Under the pieces are notes generated by a model. That model did not search any database and was not told the origin of the DNA. It worked only from the letters and a program-made list of their open reading frames with translations. Positions 34,534-39,840 of a stretch of 39,840 nucleotides of DNA are shown piece after piece (the first letter of the stretch is position 1; every line of letters begins with the position of its first letter). This DNA is from SXXH01 sp041165735 (GTDB lineage Bacteria > Planctomycetota > UBA1135 > GCA-002686595), in NCBI GenBank assembly GCA_046341775.1, contig JBKDQQ010000114.1, positions 1 to 39,840 on the forward strand, read 5' to 3'. The position numbers and the translations under genes were made by a program.

Positions 34534-35381
34534 TCGCCGCCTCGGCCGGGTTCTCGCGCGGCCCTGCGCGCCTCGCCCGACTCGTCCTGCGCGCGGCCGC
34601 CTGGGAACTGCGCAAGGTCGCCGCCTTCCGCGCGGGCTTCTGGCTCAAGGAAGTGTTCCGCAACCTGGCGCGTCCGCTCGTGATGGTGTGCGTGCTCCTG
34701 TCCGCCTCCGGCTTGCCGCAAGGCGTCGCCGGCGACGGCGTGTCGCTGCAGCACGCCGTCGCCTACATGGTGGTGGTCGCGCTGCTCGAGAAGCTCGTCT
34801 TCCACGATCGCTGCCTCGACCTGTCGGACCAGATCTTCCAGGGCTACGTGACCAAGTACTTCACGATGCCCTTCCCGTACTTCGTGCTGCCGGCCGGACG
34901 CTTCGTCCAGCACATCGTGCTGCAGGCGGCCATCGTCGCGCCCGCCTGGGCCGCGCTCTCGCTGCTGGCGCCGCGCTGGTGCCCGCCGCCAGCCGACTGG
35001 TCGAGCGCCGCCATGGCGCTCCTCCTCGTGCTGCTCGGCAGCGCGTGCTTCCTGCTCTTCTACTTCACGCTGCACGCCCTGGCGTTCTGGCTGGACGTGG
35101 TGTGGACCACGCTGGTCATGGCGCGCATGATCGCCCTGTTCTGCGGCGGCATGGTGCTCCCGCCCATGTTCCTGCCCGAGCGCGTGCAAGCCGTCTTCGC
35201 GTGGACCTTCCCGTGGTGGACGGTGGCCATGCCGGTCCAACTGGCTGCGGGTTCGCCCGCGGCGAGGGCCGAGTTCGGCCGCGGGGTCGCCACCCTCGCG
35301 GCGTGGCTGGCGGCTCTGTCGCTGCTCGCCGCATTCGTCTGGGCGCGCGGCCGCAGGCGCTACGCCGGGAGCGGCATGTGA
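34530..35381 (+). CDS. ABC-2 type exporter, permease subunit 1
   Basis: 283-residue membrane protein with six predicted helices, for example LVMVCVLLSASGLPQGV, MALLLVLLGSACFLLFYFTL and LAAWLAALSLLAAFVWARG. It contains the characteristic segment LDLSDQIFQGYVTKYFTMPF, a variant of the cytoplasmic elbow of this permease family that links membrane passage to the ATPase. GTG start overlapping the ATPase stop; its stop overlaps the next GTG. Expected to form a heterodimer with the following gene product. Confidence 0.87.
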   Translation: MIAASAGFSRGPARLARLVLRAAAWELRKVAAFRAGFWLKEVFRNLARPLVMVCVLLSASGLPQGVAGDGVSLQHAVAYMVVVALLEKLVFHDRCLDLSDQIFQGYVTKYFTMPFPYFVLPAGRFVQHIVLQAAIVAPAWAALSLLAPRWCPPPADWSSAAMALLLVLLGSACFLLFYFTLHALAFWLDVVWTTLVMARMIALFCGGMVLPPMFLPERVQAVFAWTFPWWTVAMPVQLAAGSPAARAEFGRGVATLAAWLAALSLLAAFVWARGRRRYAGSGM

Positions 35382-36196
35382 GCGCGCGCTTCGAGGACGC
35401 GTGGGGCAAGGTGGCCCGCCACGCGCGCATCGCGCGCGGCTACGCATCCATCGGCATCGTGCGCCGTGCCCAGTTCCGCATGGAGTTCTTCAGCCAGGTC
35501 GTGATGGACGTCGTGTTCTACGGCGTGCACGTGCTGCTGTTCGAGTTCCTCTACCGCCATGTCGACTCCGTCGCGGGCTGGAGCCTGGCGGACGTGCGCG
35601 TGTTCCTCGGCTGGTTGTTCCTGTCCGACGCGTTCATGATGGTGTGGATGTCCCATGCCTGGATGCTTCCGGAGGACTTGAAGAACGGCAACCTCGATGC
35701 GGTGCGCACCCGTCCGGTGCAACCCGCGTTCCTCTACATGTTCCAGAAGTTCAGCCTCGAGGCCTGCATGAACATGCTGATCGCGCTCGGCTGGCTCTTG
35801 TGGTCGGTCGACCAGCATCCGCGCGGCTGGAGCGCCTTCGACCTGCCGTTGTTCGCCTGGTGCGTGCTGCTGTGCTGGATGGGGCGCGCCGCGATCATGG
35901 CGCTGTTCGCCACCGTCGAGTTCGTGTTCGTCAACGGCGAGCTGTCGCGCGTGCTCAACCTGCTGGCCGTGGACGTCAACGACCATCCGCTCGATGTCTA
36001 CGGACGGCGCGGCCGGCTGTTCCTGCTGTACTTCCTGCCGCTGGGCGCGATGAACTACGCCGCGACCTCGATCTGGCTGGGCAAGTCCGGGCTGGTCGAG
36101 GCGCTCGGGTTGTCGCTCTTCGTGCCCGCGCTGCTCGTCGCCTCGTTCGCGCTGTTCGCGCGCATGTTCCGCCGCTACGAATCCGCGATGTCCTGA
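35378..36196 (+). CDS. ABC-2 type exporter, permease subunit 2
   Basis: 272-residue membrane protein with six predicted helices. The elbow segment LPEDLKNGNLDAVRTRPVQP and the region around MVWMSHAWM mark the ABC-2 family 6-type permeases (Pfam ABC2_membrane_6). The GTG start overlaps the preceding stop, completing an ATPase-permease-permease unit with no partner substrate-binding protein, as expected for exporters. Its final 22 bases overlap the convergent metallopeptidase-like gene. Substrate unknown. Confidence 0.87.
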   Translation: MSARFEDAWGKVARHARIARGYASIGIVRRAQFRMEFFSQVVMDVVFYGVHVLLFEFLYRHVDSVAGWSLADVRVFLGWLFLSDAFMMVWMSHAWMLPEDLKNGNLDAVRTRPVQPAFLYMFQKFSLEACMNMLIALGWLLWSVDQHPRGWSAFDLPLFAWCVLLCWMGRAAIMALFATVEFVFVNGELSRVLNLLAVDVNDHPLDVYGRRGRLFLLYFLPLGAMNYAATSIWLGKSGLVEALGLSLFVPALLVASFALFARMFRRYESAMS

Positions 36197-37290
36197 GGCC
36201 CTTCGCCGGTGCGCAGCGCGGATTGCGCCTTGGCCACGCGCGCGCGCAGGGCGCGCACGAAAGGCAGATCCACCCCGCGCGGATCGCCGCCGACGAAGGC
36301 GATGCGCACGCGCGTGCGCGCCAAGGCCGCCTCCAGGTCCGCGCTCCACGGCATGAGCGCGGAGGCGAGCAGCTCCACGAGGAAGTCGGGTTGGCGTCGC
36401 AGCAGCTCCCACGTCTCGCGCGGTCCGAATTCGGATCCGACGGCGAGTCGCAGTGCTGGTTGCTCGAGCTCCAACTCCGCCGCTCGCAACCAGCGGGCGG
36501 CCACGCCCGGCCCGGCGTCGGCGCACAGGCTTCGCAGGCCTTCCATGCCGTGGCGGGCATGGACGCGCGACACGACGAGGTAGGCGAGGCCGTACAGCGC
36601 CTTGCGCTCGGCCGCGTTCCCGCCCTGTCCGGACAACCCGGCGTCGACTTCGAAGACCCGCGCCGGAGCGACCGAGATCTCCTCGTCCGCCTCGAGTCGC
36701 AGGCGCGTGGCGTAGGTCGCGCGCGCCAAGCCGCCCTCGTCCGGCAGGTCGATCATGACCTCGACCAGCAGCCCGCCGGTGGCGAAGGCCGCGGCCGACA
36801 AGCGGCCTGCGCGCAGGCTCGCCGCGGCATCCGGCACGACGAGCGCGCTGATGGTGTCGGCCAGGCCTTCCTCGAGCGAACCGGGCAGCCGGCACCAGTC
36901 CGGCGGCAGGCAGGCGTGCGCGAGTTCATGCGCCAAGGTGCGGTCGAGCCGCTCGGTGTCGCGACGCAGGTGGATGCGATGGTGCGCGTGCGCGTAGAAC
37001 CCCTCCGCGTCCGCGTGCGAACGCAGGCCGAGTCCCGGTTGCGCCGGTTCGTCCTGCAGCCAGATCGCCAAGGGGCGCGACTCGTCCAAGGCGCGCGCCC
37101 CCTCGCCGTAGAGCTCGACGATCGCATCGGCTTGGAGTTGCGCCAACTCCAGCACCGCCGTCGCTTCGACCGCGCCGGGTGCGCGCACGACGCAAGCGGC
37201 GCCGCGCCGTTCGACCTCCGGCGCCGTGGCGACGCAGGAGGCCAGCGCGAGGAGCGCCAGCGCGAGCGGGAGTTGGAGCGGGGTGCGCAC
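36175..37290 (-). CDS. lipoprotein with zinc-metallopeptidase motif
   Basis: 371 residues from a GTG at 37290. The signal peptide ends LALASC (Cys19), a lipobox. The motif AHELAHACLP at 120-129 gives HExxH with H121, E122 and H125; the downstream EEGLAD (139-144) supplies the third glutamate, as in gluzincins. Residues 60-115 (IVELYGEGARALDESRPLAI) resemble the strand-helix layout before the active site in peptidase MA-like proteins. So it is probably an extracytoplasmic peptidase, but the C-terminal 200 residues are not recognised. A TAGGTT box lies at 37312-37317 on the same strand, 21 bases before the start. The stop lies within the convergent exporter gene. Confidence 0.8.
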   Translation of the reverse strand: MRTPLQLPLALALLALASCVATAPEVERRGAACVVRAPGAVEATAVLELAQLQADAIVELYGEGARALDESRPLAIWLQDEPAQPGLGLRSHADAEGFYAHAHHRIHLRRDTERLDRTLAHELAHACLPPDWCRLPGSLEEGLADTISALVVPDAAASLRAGRLSAAAFATGGLLVEVMIDLPDEGGLARATYATRLRLEADEEISVAPARVFEVDAGLSGQGGNAAERKALYGLAYLVVSRVHARHGMEGLRSLCADAGPGVAARWLRAAELELEQPALRLAVGSEFGPRETWELLRRQPDFLVELLASALMPWSADLEAALARTRVRIAFVGGDPRGVDLPFVRALRARVAKAQSALRTGEGPQDIADS

Positions 37291-37410
37291 GACGAGGGAT
37301 GTCCTCGACGAAACCTACCCCCGCATCCGTGGCCGGGAGCCGGCGCGCGTCGCCGCGTCGCCGGCCTTGCGCGCGCCGTGGAAGTTCCTTCCACATGGCG
37401 CGCTGCGTGC

Positions 37411-38124
37411 TCAACGCGCAGGAAGCAGCAGCACGCCGCCCTGGTGCAGGCGCAGGTCCAGCAGCTCGAGCCGTCCCTCCGTCGTCGCCACGACGAGTCG
37501 GCCGATGGGCACCGCAGGCGATTGGTCGTCCTCGTCCTCGGGTGCGTCCGCGCCGAAGCCCAGCGCGCGCAGCGTGTCGAGCGCGGCCGCGGTCGAAGTG
37601 GCGCGCGGGCCATCGGGTGGCTGGATCCATGCGGCGCCCTCCGCGACGAGGCGCATGCTCCACTCCGACGAGCCTTGCCACGCTCCGACGACCAGTTGGA
37701 ACACGGCGCCGGCCGGAACCTCGAGTTCCACGCGCAGCGCGCCGCAGCCGCAGCCGAAGCTCGCCACCGTCTCCTCGCGCACCGGATCGTGCACGTGCAG
37801 GTCGAGCTGCGCGTGATCGAAGGTGCGCAACTCGACGAAGAGCCGCAGGTCGCTCCACGCCCGCAGCGTGAATCCATCCCAGGGATCCCACGCGGCGGGT
37901 CCCACCGCGCCGCGCAGTTCGAGCTCGTCCCCCGGCTCGAGCCATCCGAGGTCGTTCGCCTCCGACGACTTGTCGTTGCGCTCGACCTCGAGCACGACGG
38001 GCGGGGCCGGCTTCGCGGGGGCGCGCTCGACGGCGATGCCGCAACCATGGACGCCGAAGGAGGCCCCTGTCGTCCACAGCAGGAGGGCGATGCGCGCGGC
38101 GGTGTGCGGGATCGTGTGCGACAT
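37411..38124 (-). CDS. exported protein of unknown function
   Basis: 237 residues from the ATG at 38124. The N-terminus (ARIALLLWTTGASFGVHGC) is a signal peptide that may be a lipobox (GVHGC, Cys28). The mature part is beta-rich: VVLEVERNDKSSEANDLGWL and EPGDELELRGAVG, followed by DLRLFVELRTFDHAQLDLHV, resembling the bacterial pre-peptidase C-terminal (PPC) fold that begins with an ExNDs motif. A CGCG pair (FGCGCGALRV) is present near residue 127. The last 80 residues contain another beta strand set. No enzyme motif is visible. The gap of 120 bases to the metallopeptidase gene downstream on the same strand is empty apart from that gene's own box. Confidence 0.65.
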   Translation of the reverse strand: MSHTIPHTAARIALLLWTTGASFGVHGCGIAVERAPAKPAPPVVLEVERNDKSSEANDLGWLEPGDELELRGAVGPAAWDPWDGFTLRAWSDLRLFVELRTFDHAQLDLHVHDPVREETVASFGCGCGALRVELEVPAGAVFQLVVGAWQGSSEWSMRLVAEGAAWIQPPDGPRATSTAAALDTLRALGFGADAPEDEDDQSPAVPIGRLVVATTEGRLELLDLRLHQGGVLLLPAR

Positions 38125-38293
38125 GGGCGGCGGGGGGTGCGCGGCGGGGGCTGCGTGGGTGGTGGCTGTCCGGGCGGGGAAGGCCGTCGCGAGAAGGTGC
38201 GGGACGCAAGGCGCGTGCCAATCCTCGCGCCTCGCCCGCCGTCGCGCGCGGCACGGCGCGGCGGAGGTGGCGCTGGCGCGGCGTCCTGCCGCG

Positions 38294-38301
38294 GCTACCA
38301 T
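38294..38301 (+). promoter_or_regulatory. putative -10 element (GCTACCAT) of the family 9 glycosyltransferase gene
   Basis: GCTACCAT lies 12 bases before the GTG at 38314, fitting the recurring pattern. It also contains an ATG (38300) that is out of frame with the gene. Confidence 0.4.
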
Positions 38302-38313
38302 GCGTCCTCCGCC

Positions 38314-39402
38314 GTGGACACCGCCCCGCGCTCCGTGCTGTTCGTGCGCCTGTCGGCGCTCGGGGATGTGGCGCGCGCCTTGCCCGTGCTCGACGCCGCG
38401 CGCCGCAGTTGGCCGCGGGCGCGCCTCGGCTGGGTGGTGGAGGAGCGTTGCGCCGGCTTGCTGCGCGGGCATCCGCAGCTCGACCAGCTCGTCGTGCTGC
38501 CTCGCAAGGAGCTGTCGCTCGCCTTGCGCAGGTTCGATCTCGCGCGCGTCGCGCGCCTCCTGCGCGAGTGCGCGGGCGAGCTCGGCAACGCAGGCGCCGG
38601 GGCGCCCTTCCAGCTCGCCATCGACTTGCAGGGCAACCTGCGATCGGGGTTGGTCTCCGCCGCTTCGCGCGCCGAGTCGCGCGTCGCCTTCGCGCCTCCG
38701 TGGGGACGCGAAGGCGGTTGGCGCATGGCGACGCGCCTCGTCGCGCCGCGCGCGGACATCGAGCACGAGGCCGAACGCGCCCTGTGGCTGCTGGAGGCGT
38801 GCGGCGCGCAGGTGGCGCAGGCGCGGGCACATGTGCCGTTGCAGCCCGCGCGCCTCGTCGCCATTGCCGACGCGCTAGCATCGCTCGACGCGCGCGCGCC
38901 CGTCGTGCTGCACCCGGGCGTCTCGTCCTTCGGCGCGTTGAAGGCCTGGCCTCCGGGTCGCTGGGCCGCGTTGGCGGCGCTGCTCGCGCGACGCGTTCCC
39001 GTGCTGGTGTCCTTCGGTCCCGGGGAGGAGCGCCTGGCGCGCGGCGTGGTGGAGGCGGCGCGGCATCCGCGCGTGCAGCTCGCTCCGGCCTGCGCCGACG
39101 TGGAGTCGCTCGCGGCGCTGTTGTCGTTGGCGAGCGCGGTCGTGGCCGCGGACACGGGACCGCTGCATCTCGCCGCGGCCCTCGACCGCCCGGTCGTCGG
39201 GCTGCACGGCGCCAAGGACCCGCGGCGCTTCGGCGCCGTCTCGGCTTCCGGGCGCGCGCGGGCCGTGTCGGCGTCCGCGTGGTGCGCGCCTTGCGAGCGT
39301 CGCCATTGCCCGGCGACGACCTGCATGCAGGCCCTCGACGAGCGCCGCGTGGAGCGGGTGCTGCGGGAGCTGCTGGAAGCCCAGCCGTCGGCGAGGCGCT
39401 AG
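38314..39402 (+). CDS. family 9 glycosyltransferase (lipopolysaccharide heptosyltransferase-like)
   Basis: 362-residue GT-B glycosyltransferase of the WaaC/WaaF/RfaF group, which adds heptose or related sugars to a lipid-linked core at the cytoplasmic face. Visible signatures are VLFVRLSALGDVARALPVLDA at the N-terminus, IDLQGNLRSGLVSA, VVLHPGVSSFGALKAWPPGR for donor binding, and VVAADTGPLHLAAALDRPVV and GLHGAKDPRRFGAV for the C-terminal domain. A CAPCERRHCPATTCMQ segment (four Cys) near residue 332 is common in this family. Start GTG at 38314 with no better upstream alternative in frame. The stop lies 24 bases before the miaB start. Confidence 0.9.
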   Translation: MDTAPRSVLFVRLSALGDVARALPVLDAARRSWPRARLGWVVEERCAGLLRGHPQLDQLVVLPRKELSLALRRFDLARVARLLRECAGELGNAGAGAPFQLAIDLQGNLRSGLVSAASRAESRVAFAPPWGREGGWRMATRLVAPRADIEHEAERALWLLEACGAQVAQARAHVPLQPARLVAIADALASLDARAPVVLHPGVSSFGALKAWPPGRWAALAALLARRVPVLVSFGPGEERLARGVVEAARHPRVQLAPACADVESLAALLSLASAVVAADTGPLHLAAALDRPVVGLHGAKDPRRFGAVSASGRARAVSASAWCAPCERRHCPATTCMQALDERRVERVLRELLEAQPSARR

Positions 39403-39405
39403 ACT
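39398..39405 (+). promoter_or_regulatory. putative -10 element (GCTAGACT) of miaB
   Basis: GCTAGACT lies 21 bases before the ATG at 39427. It includes the TAG stop codon of the glycosyltransferase gene, so part of the match may be forced. The octamer is identical to those at 3-10, 16629-16636 and 32902-32909. Confidence 0.35.
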
Positions 39406-39426
39406 GTCCGGCCTCGACCAAGCGCC

Positions 39427-39840
39427 ATGAGCACCATCCGCACGGAATCCAAGGAAGCCTCCGCCGAACCCGCGCCTGGCACGGGTCGCGTGCACGTGGT
39501 GACCTTCGGTTGCCAGATGAACAAGTACGACTCCCAGCTGGTCGAAGGCCGCTTCAAGCGCAAGGGCTGGACGACCACCGAGGAACTCGAGCAGGCGGAC
39601 GTGGTGTTGTTCAACACCTGCTCCGTGCGCGACCACGCGGAGGAGCGCACGATGAGCTGGGTCGGCGAGCTCAAGCGCCTCAAGAAGGAGCGTCCTGATC
39701 TGGTCGTCGGCGTGATGGGTTGCATGGCCCAGCGCATGGGCGAGGAGATCTTCGCGCGCGCCGGGCACGTGGACCTCGTCGCGGGCACGCGCCAGTTCGC
39801 GCAGCTCCCCACCCTCGTCGAGGAGGTGCGGCGACGCCGC
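39427..39840 (+). CDS. miaB: tRNA-2-methylthio-N6-dimethylallyladenosine synthase, N-terminal part
   Basis: The first 138 codons run off the window end, so only the N-terminal MTTase domain is seen. It has VTFGCQMNKYDSQLVEGRF, FNTCSVRDHAEERTMSWVGE and VGVMGCMAQRMGEEIF, which supply the three conserved Cys of the auxiliary cluster, and the TCSVRDHAE reading is typical of MiaB rather than RimO or MtaB. The radical SAM CxxxCxxC and TRAM domains lie beyond the edge. MiaB adds the methylthio group to i6A37 in tRNAs that read codons starting with U; the tRNA-Ile found here would not be a usual substrate. Confidence 0.9.
   Translation, partial: MSTIRTESKEASAEPAPGTGRVHVVTFGCQMNKYDSQLVEGRFKRKGWTTTEELEQADVVLFNTCSVRDHAEERTMSWVGELKRLKKERPDLVVGVMGCMAQRMGEEIFARAGHVDLVAGTRQFAQLPTLVEEVRRRR

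Noticed and set aside
38300..38302. ATG as start of the family 9 glycosyltransferase
   Set aside because: It is out of frame with the conserved VLFVRLSALGDV sequence; the GTG at 38314 is in frame.
35401..38313. Plus-strand open frame upstream of the family 9 glycosyltransferase
   Set aside because: It overlaps the ABC-2 permease and runs antisense to two lipoprotein genes, with arginine-rich sequence without domains. The glycosyltransferase begins only at 38314.

Overview
The window is a gene-dense, very GC-rich bacterial chromosome segment. Most genes sit in short operons with stop/start overlaps of 1-4 bases, often with GTG starts. The likely source is a member of the Planctomycetota. Support comes from the many lipoproteins with an N-terminal lipobox, a sulfatase-like gene, and above all a secreted protein whose C-terminal half carries a CFGDGSGTACPCGNN-type module that I associate with secreted proteins of the Poly30/Saltatorellus-like planctomycetes. 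That assignment is inference. There are no signs of phage, insertion sequences, CRISPR arrays or recent transfer.

Layout. 1-3663 (+): a TetA-like MFS exporter, then pabB and pabC for 4-aminobenzoate (folate) synthesis. 3664-4113: a 450-base gene-free stretch. 4114-9745 (+): five closely packed genes, namely a HEAT-like exported protein, a coiled-coil lipoprotein, xseA, a family 2 glycosyltransferase and an alpha-helical lipoprotein. 9787-13078 (-): a deoxyhypusine-synthase-family protein and an OPT transporter. 13240-13776 (+): an RmlC-type cupin epimerase. 13925-16619 (-): the secreted planctomycete-type protein and nadA. 16659-20317 (+): a beta-helix/PA14-like secreted protein and a second MFS transporter. 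20343-24756 (-): a tight five-gene operon, pruA, half-size GDT1 transporter, Tm-1-like ATP-binding protein, PEP-hydrolase-like TIM barrel and a small cupin. 24980-30871 (+): a six-gene operon with eboA and eboB at its centre, flanked by a coiled-coil lipoprotein, a toroid-fold protein, a sulfatase-like lipoprotein and a MORN-like lipoprotein. 30968-31043 (+): a tRNA with anticodon UAU (Ile). 31061-32895 (-): an amidohydrolase and an FkbM methyltransferase. 32981-36196 (+): a QueD/PTPS-like protein and a three-gene ABC-2 exporter. 36175-38124 (-): a metallopeptidase-like lipoprotein and a secreted protein of unknown function. 38314-39840 (+): a family 9 glycosyltransferase and the start of miaB, cut by the window edge.

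Two cross-cutting signals stand out. First, a GCTAgacT/GCTAggaT-like octamer recurs 6-21 bases before start codons, which suggests a common -10 promoter element and several leaderless transcripts. Second, convergent genes are often separated by perfect inverted repeats without a T-tract. The most interesting systems are the partial ebo locus, the split Tm-1-like pair inside a pruA/GDT1 operon, the tRNA-Ile(UAU), and the bacterial deoxyhypusine synthase homologue.
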